DNA of 43,079 nucleotides. It comes from DASVFB01 sp963815965. GTDB taxonomy: Bacteria > Actinomycetota > Thermoleophilia > Gaiellales > Gaiellaceae. The notes under the pieces are model-generated. The model worked only from the letters and a program-made list of their open reading frames with translations. It was not told the DNA's origin and did no database searches. A program made the position numbers and the translations under genes. Shown here piece after piece: positions 23,049-32,454 of this stretch (positions are counted from its first letter, which is position 1; each line of letters starts with the position of its first letter). The stretch spans positions 1 to 43,079 of the forward strand of contig CAWFIT010000009.1 of NCBI GenBank assembly GCA_963815965.1. Reading direction: 5' to 3'.

Positions 23049-25959
23049 GCGCGGGCCACCCTGCAGACACGCCAGAGATCGCACCAGGGCGGGCACGAGC
23101 CGCCGCGCGGATCGTGGCGCACGTCGCCCTCCCGGATCCGCTGCGCGAGCGTCCGCGCATCGCCGCGCGCGGTCTCGAGCCTCGCCCAGAACTCCTCGTC
23201 GTCGAGGTAGTCGGTGCGCGTGTAGCCGGGCAGCTCCTCCTTCGCGCTGGCTCGCAAGAGCCCGCGAGGCTTTCGCTCGCCGGCGAGGGGCCGGTAGAGA
23301 CCGCCGAGCGGCTCGATCCCGACGAGGTCGCGGAGGACGAGCATGTAGAGCGGGATCTGCAGGCGCTGCTCCTGCGCGATCTCCTGGGCCGAGTGCGCTT
23401 TGCGGCCGGACTTGTAGTCCTGCACGATCCCCCGGGCGCCGAACGTCTCGAGGTCGACGCGGTCGATCTTCCCGGAGAGCGACAGACCCTCGCCGAGGTC
23501 GAGCCCGCCGAAGGTCGAGCGCTCGCGGCCGAACGACACCTCGAAGCGCTGCGGGACGAGCGAGAGCTTCGACACGGCCTCCATGCGTACGAACGCCTCG
23601 AGGTCGCGCCACAACGACTGGTCGAGCTCCTGCCGCTGAAGCTCCGTCAGCTCCATGCGCACGCCGTTCACGGCCTGGTCGAGGCAGCTGCGCAGGAACG
23701 GCAGCGCGCGATCGAGGTGCGTCTCGTCGAGGCGCTCGACGCCGAGCTCCTTCGGGATGCCGCTGAAGAACTTGTGCAGCGCGCTGTGCGCGACCGAGCC
23801 GCGCAGCTTCGGATCGACATCCGCGTCGATCGTCCTCGGATCGAGCAGCCGGTCGACGAACCACGCGGACGAGCAGTCGGAGAAACGTTCGAGCTCCGTC
23901 ACGTTGAAGCTCGTCCGCTCGCCGAGGTACTCGAGGACGAGCGGATGGCGCAGCAGCGTCGGCCGGCGGAACGCCTGCAGCGCACGGTCGAGGCGGCGGT
24001 CCCAGCCGTTCGCGAGCGCGAGCCCGGTCGCCTCCGGCTCGTCGTGGGCCGCGAGCGCCGCCAGCGCGCGCAGCCGCTCACGTTCGGTCGGCGCCGCTTC
24101 GAGCGGCCACGTCAGCGCCGAGAGCGGGCGGCGCGTCGTCGCGTGGCGCACGTCCTCCGGCGAGAAGAGCCGCACGACCTCGTCCCAGAACGGGCTCGGC
24201 TCGCGCGGCACGCCCTCGTCGCTCGCCGCCTCGCGCACGAGGTAGAGGCGCCGCGTCGCGCGCGTGCACGCGGTGTAGAAGAGGTAGCGGTCGCGCGCGA
24301 CCTGGTCGGGCTTCACGAGCCGCGCCGAACCGAGCGCGCGGCGCGCGTCGTCGTCGAGGAACGGCGTGGCCGGAGTCCGCCGCGGGAACGTCCCCTCTTC
24401 GAGCCCGAGCACGAAGACGACCTCGAAGCTGCGCGTGCGCGCGCGCAGGAGGTCGAGCACCGCGACGCGTCCGCGCTCGCGTCCGTCGGCGCCGCGGACG
24501 GTCGTGCGTTCGAGCGCGCTCGACGATCTCGTCGGCGGTGAGCGTGCCGCCGAGCTCGACCCAGCCCTCGAGCTCGGCGATCAACCGCGTCACCGCTTCG
24601 TACGCGCGCAGGTCGCGGCGTGCGTCCTCGCTCGTCGGCGGATGCTGCGTGCCGTAAGCGTGGCGGAGCATGCGCGCGGCGGTCGCACGCAGACCTTCGA
24701 GCGGCGTCGGCGCTTCGCGCAGCTCCTTGACGACCGGGAACGGATTGCCGTGCAGCGCAAGCGTCTCGGCCTCGACGCGGTCGTGCGCGTTGATCGCGCG
24801 TCCGCGGAGGCGCCCCTCGAGGAAGTCCGCCTTCGCTCGCGGCACGCCGGAGTACGGCGTACGCAGGAAGCCGTAGAGCTCGCGGCGGCCGCCGCCGAGC
24901 CAGACGAAGCGGAGCAGGCCGAGCAGCGCGCGGCCGAACGGCGTCTGCGGCAGCCGCGACCACGCGGCGATCGCGACCGGGACGCCGAGCGCGCCGAACC
25001 CGGTCTCGAGCGGCGCGCGCCAGCGCTCGAGCGCCGGGACAGACGATCGCGATCTGCTCCGGATGCCGTCCCGCCGCGGATCAGAGTCGAGCACCTCCTG
25101 GCCGACGAGCTCTAGCGTCGCGCGCGTGCCGGCGCCTTCGAAGAAGCGCACCGCGCCGCCGGCGCGGCGGCTGTTCGCCGATGTCGTCGACGAATAGCGT
25201 TCGCTCGAGGTGCGCGAGCGCGGGACCGGCGAACTCGGGTCCGAGGTGCCGCAGAACGTCGATCCGACCGTCCGCGAGCGCGCTCAGGTCGTCCATCGTC
25301 GGCCGGAGCGACTCGAACGCCGTCCGGCCCTGTTCGTACGGCATCGAAACGGTGACGTCGGTGCGGCCGGCGAGCGCGCGGAGCAGCTCCCACTCGGCGC
25401 CGGTCAGGTCCTCGAAGCCGTAGGCGAAGACGGGCTCGCCGTGCCACGCCTCGAAGTCCGACTGCAGTCGCTCGACCGCGTGCCGGCGCAGCGCGTCGCG
25501 ATCCCACCGGCCGAGGCGGTTGAGCTCCGCGCGATAGGCGGCGAAGAGGCGGGCGAGGTCGCCCTCGAGCGCCTCCGGCTCGAGCAGGCCGGACTCGAGC
25601 TCGGCGAACGTCGTCGCGAGCGAGTCGGCGAAACCTGCGAAGCGCGCAGAGCGCCCGAGCCCGTTCAGCGCCGCGTCGCCGACGATCCGGCGGACGAGCA
25701 GGCTGCGCTGGGCGTCGGGCAGGACCGGCCGCGCGTCGCTGCTTCCGCGGACGATCCGCCCGAAGACGTCGTCGAACGTCCCGATCGAGCCGCCGAGCAG
25801 CGCGCCGCTGCGCGCGAGCAGATCCCGCTCGACGCGCTCGACGTCCGACCGGTTCGGGACGATGAGGATCGGGCCGCGGTCGAGGACGGCCAGATACCGC
25901 TCCAGCAGAAGCGCGACTTTGCCCGCGTTTGCAGGCCCTGCGATGAGGCTGAGCCCCAC
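23045..25959 (-). CDS. AddB/AdnA-like helicase-nuclease subunit, frameshifted
   Basis: About 970 residues if repaired. The N-terminus has a degenerate Walker A (GPANAGKVALLLERYL), then VPNRSDVERVERDLLARSG and EPVFAYGFEDLTGAEWELLR, as in AddB. Middle: RHPEQIAIVCP in one frame then ALERWRAPLETGF in another, LPQTPFGRALLGLLRFVWLG, VVFVLGLEEGTFPRRTPATP and LFYTACTRATRRLYLV (motif VI). The C-terminal nuclease is SGKIDRVDLETFGARGIVQDYKSGRK, with Cys in FSDCSSAWFV and CPPWCDLWRVC for an Fe-S cluster. Frame changes fall near 25150-25190, 25080, 25035 and 24490-24530, in GC-repeat-rich stretches. First gene of the operon. GTG start at 25959. Confidence 0.85.
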
Positions 25960-26033
25960 CGAGCCATCCTAGACCTGGGTCCCGACGACTCCTGAGCGCG
26001 CTTTGTGCTGAGAGCGTGGAAAAGGTTGGGTGA

Positions 26034-26237
26034 CTACACGGCAGGTGCGGCCGTCTTCGGCCGCCGGCCTCGGCGTGCGGCCGGCGCGCCCGGCATCTTC
26101 CCTGCGCAGTCGTCGCAGAGGTCGGCCTGCTTCGCGCCCCGACGGGCGTCTGTGTATGTCAGGCGCAGAATTGCACCTTTCCCCTCGTCGACTTCCTTGC
26201 CACAGTTGTCGCAAACGAGCACGGTCTTCCTGGCCAC
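26034..26237 (-). CDS. small zinc-ribbon protein with basic tail
   Basis: 67 residues from the GTG at 26237, fixed by the strong ribosome site GAGGAGG. Two CxxC pairs (CDNC, residues 9-12; CDDC, about 41-44) form a likely zinc ribbon around GAILRLTYTDARRGAKQADL. The tail APAARRGRRPKTAAPAV is Arg/Lys/Pro-rich, reminiscent of an AT-hook, suggesting nucleic-acid binding. No family name recognised. Confidence 0.75.
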   Translation of the reverse strand: MARKTVLVCDNCGKEVDEGKGAILRLTYTDARRGAKQADLCDDCAGKMPGAPAARRGRRPKTAAPAV

Positions 26238-26272
26238 GAATTCCTCCTCTGGTGCGTAATTACTTCCGAATT

Positions 26273-26545
26273 CTATGCTGCTTCGCGCGCCTCGCGTATC
26301 CGCCACGAACGGAGCAATGACAGTGTCGCCTGTTCCTCCTGGTCGAGGCCGATATCGCGTGCAGTGACGATACGCAAATTCCGCGGCCGGAAATCTTCGA
26401 TCGTTCGGCCTTCGAGATACTGCTCGACCACTGCAGGTGAGACGTAGGAGTTTCGCGCAACTGTGGGTGTATTCCCGAGTCGCTCGCCGACCTTTCGCAT
26501 CACCGAGGAGATGACGCGCTTCTGCTTGGCTTCGCGACACGGCTA
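26273..26545 (-). pseudogene. C-terminal remnant of type IB DNA topoisomerase
   Basis: The frame reads EAKQKRVISSVMRKVGERLG, NTPTVARNSYVSPAVVEQYL, EGRTIEDFRPRN and ends DQEEQATLSLLRSW...REA. It matches the last 90 or so residues of eukaryote-like bacterial topoisomerase IB, including the catalytic Tyr (NSYVSP). A stop lies just upstream at about 26550 and the preceding DNA is the start region of the next gene, so the large N-terminal part is gone. It cannot be an active topoisomerase alone. Confidence 0.7.
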
Positions 26546-26585
26546 CCTCTCTCCCACGTGACAGGCATTCATAATCGCGGCGCCG

Positions 26586-27659
26586 ATGGATGCGAACGCG
26601 ATCGCGGTGCTCGAGGGCGACCAGACCGGGCAGGAACTGCTCGAGGAAGCACTCCGTGTGCTCCGGCCGGACGTGATCGGGCTCGAGCTCGAGTTCCCGA
26701 GGTTCGACCTGTCGCTGGAGAACCGGCGCGCGACGCAGAACACAGTCGTGCACGAGGCGGCGCAAGCGATTCGCAAGCACGGGCTCGGGCTGAAGGCGGC
26801 CACGATCACGCCGGAGGGACATGGCGACGTCGGCTCGCCGAACCGGATCCTGCGCGAGGAGATCGGCGGGCGCGTAATCGTGCGCACGGGGCGCCGCATC
26901 CCCGGCGTCGTTCCGCTCGGCGGCGTGCACGCACCGATCTCGATCGTCCGCATGGCGGTTGGCGACGCCTACGGCGCACACGAGTGGCGAGAGGGCGCGG
27001 GCGATGACGAACTCGCCTTCCGCACGGAGCGAATAGAGCGGCGGATCTGCCACTCCGTCGCGGAGTTCGCGTTTAGGCAGGCCGGGCGGACCGGCGCGAA
27101 GGTGTTCGGCGGCCCGAAGTACACGGTGAGCCCGGTCTACGAGGGGATGCTCAAAGAGGAGATGGACGCGGCCGCGGCGCGGCATCCGGACGTTGTGTAC
27201 GAGCCCCAGCTGATCGACGCGACGTTTGCGTTGCTGATCGCGTCCACCGGCGACCCGATGGTGATCCCGGCGCTCAACCGCGACGGCGACATCCTCTCTG
27301 ACCTCGTGCTGCCGCTCTTCGGCTCGATCGCGGGCTCCGAGTCGCTGCTCGTCGCGTTCGACGACGACTTCGAGCCCGACGCGTTGATGGCGGAGGCTGC
27401 GCACGGAACCGCGCCTGCGCTCGAGGGAAAGAACGTCGCGAATCCGATGGCGATGATCCTTGCAGGCGCCGCGCTGCTCTCGCACGGCGACGCAGCGGCG
27501 GCACAGATGGCCGGCCGAGCGATCCGCGAGGCGTGCCTCGAGGCCGTCGCGCAGGGCATCCGCACGGCCGACCTGCAGGGCCACGCATCGACGTCGGAGT
27601 TCACGGACGAGGTGGTAGCGCGGACGAAGACGAAGCTCGAAGTCTGGTCAACGCTGTAA
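26586..27659 (+). CDS. isocitrate/isopropylmalate dehydrogenase family protein
   Basis: 357 residues. Family landmarks: AIAVLEGDQTGQELLEEALR at the N-terminus; ATITPEGHGDVGSPNRILRE; FGGPKYTVSPVYEGMLKEEM; QLIDATFALLIASTGDPMVI; NRDGDILSDLVLPLFGSIAG (metal-binding Asp in GDILSD); AAHGTAPALEGKNVANPMAMILAGA (NAD(P)-site HGTAP). It oxidatively decarboxylates a beta-hydroxy acid. Whether this is isocitrate, isopropylmalate or homoisocitrate is not clear; the substrate-loop SxN/SxR motif is altered to SLENRRAT. Confidence 0.88.
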   Translation: MDANAIAVLEGDQTGQELLEEALRVLRPDVIGLELEFPRFDLSLENRRATQNTVVHEAAQAIRKHGLGLKAATITPEGHGDVGSPNRILREEIGGRVIVRTGRRIPGVVPLGGVHAPISIVRMAVGDAYGAHEWREGAGDDELAFRTERIERRICHSVAEFAFRQAGRTGAKVFGGPKYTVSPVYEGMLKEEMDAAAARHPDVVYEPQLIDATFALLIASTGDPMVIPALNRDGDILSDLVLPLFGSIAGSESLLVAFDDDFEPDALMAEAAHGTAPALEGKNVANPMAMILAGAALLSHGDAAAAQMAGRAIREACLEAVAQGIRTADLQGHASTSEFTDEVVARTKTKLEVWSTL

Positions 27660-27669
27660 GCCGCGTCTC

Positions 27670-28440
27670 CTAGCGCCAGATGCCGGCGATCGGGCGGGCG
27701 GTCTTCGCGGCGCCCAGGCGAGTCAGGCCGAACATGTCTTCGATCGTCCGCAGCAGGCCGTAGTGGCCGACACGGCCCGTGAAGACCGAGTGCGGCCGCA
27801 CCGCCGTCCCGAGCGCGAACGCGGCAACGTGGTTGCCGCGCAATCCCTCGTCGAACACCACGAACACGACGGTGTCCCGCACGGCGAGCAACGGCGCGAC
27901 GAAGCGACTCAGCCACGCATCCCCGACATCGACCGAGCAGTCGTGCATGTCGTGACAAAGGTTCGGAACGACGAAGGCGAAGTCAGGAAGGCGATGCGAG
28001 TCGAAACGCGAGAGCGGCAGAACATGAGTAGCCCCGCCCGCGAAGTACAGAAACGGCACGTGCTTCTTCGCAAAGCGTGGGCCGGACGGAAACCCCTCCG
28101 CATAGGCCGCCCAGCTTTGGCCTGCACCTGTGAGCTGGTCGCCAATCGACTGGCCGTCGACACTGCAGGCTGTGCAGTCGTTCGTGATCCCGTGTGTCGA
28201 GCCGGAGACGAGCGCGAGGTAGTTCGGCAAGCTTGGATGCGTGACCGCGAAGTAGTTCGTGAGTCGCGCATAACGCAGGCCGAGCGAGGTCAAGGCCGGC
28301 GCGCTTCGCGCGTTGATCTGCGATGCATACTTGTTCTCGAGCACGATCACCACAACGTGCGCCGGTGAGGGCAGGTTCTGCGCTGCGCCTCCGGTGGCCA
28401 GTGCGAATGCGCCTGCAACCAGAGCGACGAGCTTGGTCAC
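27670..28440 (-). CDS. secreted phosphoesterase (acid phosphatase / phospholipase C superfamily)
   Basis: 256 residues from the GTG at 28440, chosen because it puts a signal peptide (LVALVAGAFALATGGAAQ) at the N-terminus. Phosphoesterase family motifs: VVVIVLENKYASQI (metal-binding Glu-Asn), THPSLPNYLALVSGSTHGIT (nucleophile region), CTACSVDGQSIGDQL, PDFAFVVPNLCHDMHDCSV and DTVVFVVFDEG (metal-binding Asp/Glu). Likely exported and active on phosphate esters. Divergent from pntAA, with 39 bp between starts. Confidence 0.88.
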   Translation of the reverse strand: MTKLVALVAGAFALATGGAAQNLPSPAHVVVIVLENKYASQINARSAPALTSLGLRYARLTNYFAVTHPSLPNYLALVSGSTHGITNDCTACSVDGQSIGDQLTGAGQSWAAYAEGFPSGPRFAKKHVPFLYFAGGATHVLPLSRFDSHRLPDFAFVVPNLCHDMHDCSVDVGDAWLSRFVAPLLAVRDTVVFVVFDEGLRGNHVAAFALGTAVRPHSVFTGRVGHYGLLRTIEDMFGLTRLGAAKTARPIAGIWR

Positions 28441-28479
28441 GCGAGAAGTCTCGCACGACGTCGTTAGACTCACCCGCGG

Positions 28480-29568
28480 ATGAGGGTCGGCGTTCCTCGG
28501 GAGACTGCTGCCGGCGAACGGCGCGTTGCGCTCGTTCCCGAGTCGGTTCCGAAGCTGACGCAGCAGGGGCTCGAGGTCGCGGTCGAGCGCGGCGCCGGTC
28601 ACGAGGCGTCTTTCCTGGACGAGGCTTACCGCGGCGCCGGCGCGGAACTCGTCGACTCGGCGTTCGCTGCGGACGTCGTCGTCAAGGTCGCGCCGCCGTC
28701 GGTCGACGAAGTCGCGGCGCTGCGAGAGGGCGCGGTGCTGATCGGGTTCCTCGCACCGCTCTCGGATCCCGAGGGGATCGAGCGCCTTCGAACGCGCGGC
28801 GTCACGGCGTTCGCGATGGAGTCGATCCCGCGCATCACGCGCGCGCAGCCGCTCGACGCGCTCTCGTCACAGGCCACCGTCGCCGGCTACAAGGCGGCGC
28901 TGCTCGCGGCCGAGCAGCTTCCGCGCTTCTTTCCGATGCTGATGACCGCTGCGGGAACGGTGGCGCCGGCCAAGGTACTCGTGCTCGGCGCCGGCGTCGC
29001 CGGGCTGCAGGCGATCGCGACTGCGCGGCGCCTCGGCGCCGTCGTCACGGGCTTCGATGTGCGCCCGGTCGTCAAGGAGCAGGTCGAGTCGCTCGGCGCA
29101 ACGTTCCTCGAGCTGTCCGTTCGCGGTGAGGAGACGGAGGGCGGCTATGCGAAGGAGCTCACGCCTGAACAGCAGGCGCAGCAGCAACTGGAGCTGGCCG
29201 ATCGGATCGCCGAGTTCGACGCGGTCGTCACCACGGCGCTCGTGCCGGGCCGGCCGGCGCCGCGGCTGATTCCGGCGTCGGCGGTCGAGGCGATGCGCCC
29301 TGGCTCCGTGATCGTCGATCTTGCGTCAGAGGCCGGCGGGAACTGCGAGCTGACGACGCCCGGCGAGATCACCGTCGAGCACGACGTGACGATCGTCGGC
29401 CTGACGAACCTTGCCTCGACCATGCCGTACCACGCGAGCCAGCTCTACTCGCGCAACGTCACCGCGTTGCTGCAGCTTTTGGTCGCGGAAGGCGAGCTGA
29501 AGCTCGACTGGTCCGACGAGATCGTCAGCGGCGCGTGCGTCGCCGGAAAACAGGAGGTTGCTGCGTGA
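28480..29568 (+). CDS. pntAA: NAD(P) transhydrogenase subunit alpha part 1
   Basis: 362 residues. NAD(H)-binding domain I of proton-translocating transhydrogenase: RVGVPRETAAGERRVALVPE at the N-terminus, LSSQATVAGYKAALLAAEQL, PAKVLVLGAGVAGLQAIATA (dinucleotide fold), GFDVRPVVKEQVESLGATFL, YAKELTPEQQAQQQLELADR and GNCELTTPGEITVEHDVTIV. The conserved Gln-rich loop and MRPGSVIVDLA are present. It passes hydride between NADH and NADP+ together with PntB. First of a three-gene operon with GTGA overlaps. Confidence 0.95.
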   Translation: MRVGVPRETAAGERRVALVPESVPKLTQQGLEVAVERGAGHEASFLDEAYRGAGAELVDSAFAADVVVKVAPPSVDEVAALREGAVLIGFLAPLSDPEGIERLRTRGVTAFAMESIPRITRAQPLDALSSQATVAGYKAALLAAEQLPRFFPMLMTAAGTVAPAKVLVLGAGVAGLQAIATARRLGAVVTGFDVRPVVKEQVESLGATFLELSVRGEETEGGYAKELTPEQQAQQQLELADRIAEFDAVVTTALVPGRPAPRLIPASAVEAMRPGSVIVDLASEAGGNCELTTPGEITVEHDVTIVGLTNLASTMPYHASQLYSRNVTALLQLLVAEGELKLDWSDEIVSGACVAGKQEVAA

Positions 29569-29861
29569 GTGCACAGTTTGTGACCGAGCTGACGATCCTG
29601 ATGCTCGCGATCTTCCTCGGCTTCGAGGTGATCTCGAAGGTGCCGACGCTGCTGCACACGCCACTGATGTCCGGCACCAACGCGATCCACGGCATCGTGA
29701 TCGTCGGCGCGATCATCGTCACCGGCGCACACCACCCCGGACTTTTCATGAAGATCGTCTGCTTCGTCGCGATCGTCCTCGCGACGGCGAACGTCGTCGG
29801 CGGCTTCGTCGTCACCGACCGCATGCTCGAGATGTTCAAGAAGCGCCGCGACGCGCCGTGA
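29565..29861 (+). CDS. pntAB: NAD(P) transhydrogenase subunit alpha part 2 (membrane)
   Basis: 98 residues from a GTG overlapping the pntAA stop. Three membrane helices: ELTILMLAIFLGFEVI, MSGTNAIHGIVIVGAIIV and KIVCFVAIVLATANVVGGFVV, ending MLEMFKKRRDA. This is the separate membrane segment of the alpha subunit found where pntA is split, as in many actinobacteria and alphaproteobacteria. Confidence 0.95.
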   Translation: MSAQFVTELTILMLAIFLGFEVISKVPTLLHTPLMSGTNAIHGIVIVGAIIVTGAHHPGLFMKIVCFVAIVLATANVVGGFVVTDRMLEMFKKRRDAP

Positions 29862-31252
29862 GTCAGAACACCGCGAACCTGCTCTACCTGATTCCGATGG
29901 CGGCGTTCATCCTCGCGCTGCACTTCCTCTCGTCGCCGCGGCACGCGCGCCTCGGCAATCAGATCGGCGCGATCGGAATGCTCGTTGCGATCATCGTCAC
30001 GCTCTTCAAAGAGGAGGTGGTCACCGGCTGGTGGATCATGCTCGCCGGCGGAATCGTAGGAACCGTGATCGGGGTCGTCGGCGCGCGCACGGTGAAGATG
30101 ACGGCGATGCCGCAGATGGTCGCGCTGTTCAACGGCGTGGGCGGCGGCGCAGCGGCGCTCATCTCGGTCGTCGAGTTCCACGGAGTCTGGGCGAACGTCG
30201 GGCACGTCGGGGTGGAGCGCGGGGTCGCGACCGTGTTCTCAGCGCTCATCGGCTCGATCTCGTTCGCAGGTTCGATGGTCGCGTTCGGAAAGCTCCAGGA
30301 GCTCATCTCGGGGCGGCCGATCACCTATCCCGGCACGCAGTTCGTCAACGCCGCAGTCTTCGTCGGAGCGATCGGCGTCGGAACATGGGCAATGGTCGAC
30401 GTCCGCTTCTGGGCGCTGGTGGCGATGGTCGGGCTGGCCGCCCTCTTCGGGGTTCTGTTCGTGCTCCCGATCGGCGGCGCGGACATGCCGGTCGTGATCT
30501 CCCTGTTGAACGCATTCACGGGGCTGGCCGCTGCCGCGACCGGATTCGTCCTGCACTCGAACATCCTGATCGTGAGCGGCGCGCTCGTCGGCGCTTCCGG
30601 GACGCTGCTGACCATGCTCATGGGGCGCGCAATGAACCGCTCGATCGCGAACGTCCTCTTCGGCGCGTTCGGCAAGGTCGTCGCAGGGCCTGCCGCGGCT
30701 GCGGCCGGTGCGGACGGAGCCTCGGTGCGCTCGACGACCGCGGACGACGTCGCCGTGATGCTCGCCTACGCGCAGCGCGTCGTCGTCGTCCCCGGCTACG
30801 GCCTCGCCGTCGCGCAAGCCCAGCACGAGGTCCGGCAGCTCGCGGAGTTGCTCGAAGCGAAGGGCATCGACGTCAAGTACGCGATCCATCCCGTAGCCGG
30901 CCGGATGCCCGGCCACATGAACGTGCTTCTCGCAGAAGCGAACGTGCCGTACGACCAGCTGAAGGAGATGGACGAGATCAATCCCGACTTTCCGCGCACC
31001 GACGTCGCGCTCGTGATCGGCGCCAACGACGTGACGAACCCGGCCGCGCGCAACAACCCGGCAAGCCCGATCTACGGGATGCCGATCCTCAACGTCGACC
31101 AGGCGCAACAGGTCATCGTGCTCAAGCGCTCCATGCGACCAGGCTTCGCGGGGATCGACAACGAGCTCTACACGGAGCCAAAGACGGCCATGCTCTTCGG
31201 CGACGCCAAGGAGTCCGTCCAGAACCTGATCCAGGCCGTCAAGAGCATCTAG
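29858..31252 (+). CDS. pntB: NAD(P) transhydrogenase subunit beta
   Basis: 464 residues, GTG start overlapping the pntAB stop by four bases. The N-terminal half holds many membrane helices (LLYLIPMAAFILALHFL, IGAIGMLVAIIVTLF, GWWIMLAGGIVGTVIGVVG and others) with MTAMPQMVALFNGVGGGAAAL. The C-terminal domain III binds NADP(H): VVVVPGYGLAVAQAQHEVRQ, KYAIHPVAGRMPGHMNVLLA, LVIGANDVTNPAARNNPASP, GMPILNVDQAQQVIVLKRSM. The complex uses the proton gradient to make NADPH. The 3' end overlaps the convergent aminotransferase gene by 14 bp. Confidence 0.97.
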   Translation: MSQNTANLLYLIPMAAFILALHFLSSPRHARLGNQIGAIGMLVAIIVTLFKEEVVTGWWIMLAGGIVGTVIGVVGARTVKMTAMPQMVALFNGVGGGAAALISVVEFHGVWANVGHVGVERGVATVFSALIGSISFAGSMVAFGKLQELISGRPITYPGTQFVNAAVFVGAIGVGTWAMVDVRFWALVAMVGLAALFGVLFVLPIGGADMPVVISLLNAFTGLAAAATGFVLHSNILIVSGALVGASGTLLTMLMGRAMNRSIANVLFGAFGKVVAGPAAAAAGADGASVRSTTADDVAVMLAYAQRVVVVPGYGLAVAQAQHEVRQLAELLEAKGIDVKYAIHPVAGRMPGHMNVLLAEANVPYDQLKEMDEINPDFPRTDVALVIGANDVTNPAARNNPASPIYGMPILNVDQAQQVIVLKRSMRPGFAGIDNELYTEPKTAMLFGDAKESVQNLIQAVKSI

Positions 31253-32453
31253 CCACGAGCGAAGCGAGCCGCTCGATACCGTCGTCGATCTGCGATTCGT
31301 CGACCATGCTGAACGACAGGCGCACGCTGTCGCCACCGCGGCCGTCCGCGAAGAACAGCGTCCCCGGGACGACGCCAACGCCGTGCTCGGCGGCGCGAGC
31401 AGCGAGGTCCGGCGAGTCGACTCCGGCCGGCAGTGTCAGCCACGTGAAGAAGCCGCCTCGCGGGTGTGTCCAGCGGGTGCCCACCGGCATGTGGCGCTCG
31501 AGCGCCTCCAGAAGCCGCTCGCACTTGCGCGCGTAAAGCGCGCGCGATTCGGCGAGCTGCTCGTCGATCCAGCCACGACGGACGTATTCCTCGAAGAGGC
31601 GCTGGCCCAGCGCGCCGGCGCACTGATCGGTGATCTGCTTCGCCGAGACGAGGTGGCGTGAGATCTCCGCCGGAGCGGTCGCCCAACCGAGACGCAAGCC
31701 GGGGAAGAACGTCTTCGACGTCGTGCCGGCCTGCACGACGACGTCCGGGGCGAGGCTCCACAGGCTGGGAAGTGCATCTTCTGCCTCGAAGTCGAGCTCG
31801 CGGTACGCAACGTCCTCGACGATCGGGAATCCGTAACGGTGCGCGAGCTCGACCAGCGCGCCGCGCCGCTCGGCAGAGAGCGTTACCCCGGCCGGATTCT
31901 GGTTATCCGGGATGCTGTACGCGAGCTTCGGACGCAGACCTGCCGCGAGGCTGCGGCCCAGCTCGTCCACGTCGAGCCCGTCGTCGTCGATCGGAACCGC
32001 GACGACGTGCGTCTCGAAGCTGCGGAACGCCATGATCGCGCCGAGGTACGTGGGCGCCTCGACGACGACCGTGTCCCCGCGCTCCAGGAAGGCCTTGCCC
32101 ACGAGCTCGAGCGCCTCGATCGCACCGCTCGTGATCATCAACTCGTCCACGGCCGGCCGGCGGCCCTGGAGCGTTTCGATTCTCGAGGCGAGCGCGTCGA
32201 GCGGGCCTGCGAGGCCGCGCGTCGGGGCGTACTGGAACGCCGAGGTCTCACCCGTAGCGGCGAACTCAGTGACGAGCGCTTGCGTCCGCTCGCGCGGGAA
32301 CGTGAGTGGGTCGGGAAAGCCGCCCGCGAACGAGATCAGGTCGGGCACTGCGAGGAACGCGAGCACCTGCGCGATGCCGTCGCCGACCTCGGCGCGCGTT
32401 CGCTCCGCGAACATCTCTTCCCAGTGCGGCGTGGTGACCGCCATGTTCGCCAC
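31239..32453 (-). CDS. PLP-dependent aminotransferase (fold I, MocR/2-aminoadipate type)
   Basis: 404 residues. PLP lysine in TTSKTFFPGLRLGWATAP, substrate/PLP loop MITSGAIEALELVGKAFLER, VVVEAPTYLGAIMAF, YSIPDNQNPAGVTLSAERR (conserved Asn), PIVEDVAYRELDF (Asp-x-x-Tyr) and SVRLSFSMVDESQIDDGI (carboxylate Arg). The N-terminal DLISFAGGFPDPLTFP marks the 2-aminoadipate/aromatic-amino-acid group. It lacks the GntR DNA-binding domain of MocR. Amino-donor preference undetermined. Two bases separate it from the upstream ABC permease gene, so it may be in that operon. Confidence 0.92.
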   Translation of the reverse strand: MANMAVTTPHWEEMFAERTRAEVGDGIAQVLAFLAVPDLISFAGGFPDPLTFPRERTQALVTEFAATGETSAFQYAPTRGLAGPLDALASRIETLQGRRPAVDELMITSGAIEALELVGKAFLERGDTVVVEAPTYLGAIMAFRSFETHVVAVPIDDDGLDVDELGRSLAAGLRPKLAYSIPDNQNPAGVTLSAERRGALVELAHRYGFPIVEDVAYRELDFEAEDALPSLWSLAPDVVVQAGTTSKTFFPGLRLGWATAPAEISRHLVSAKQITDQCAGALGQRLFEEYVRRGWIDEQLAESRALYARKCERLLEALERHMPVGTRWTHPRGGFFTWLTLPAGVDSPDLAARAAEHGVGVVPGTLFFADGRGGDSVRLSFSMVDESQIDDGIERLASLVARCS

Positions 32454-32454
32454 T

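Noticed and set aside
23114..24541. Plus-strand open frame opposite the AddB-like gene
   Set aside because: Composition-driven antisense frame; the minus strand has the conserved nuclease and motif VI.
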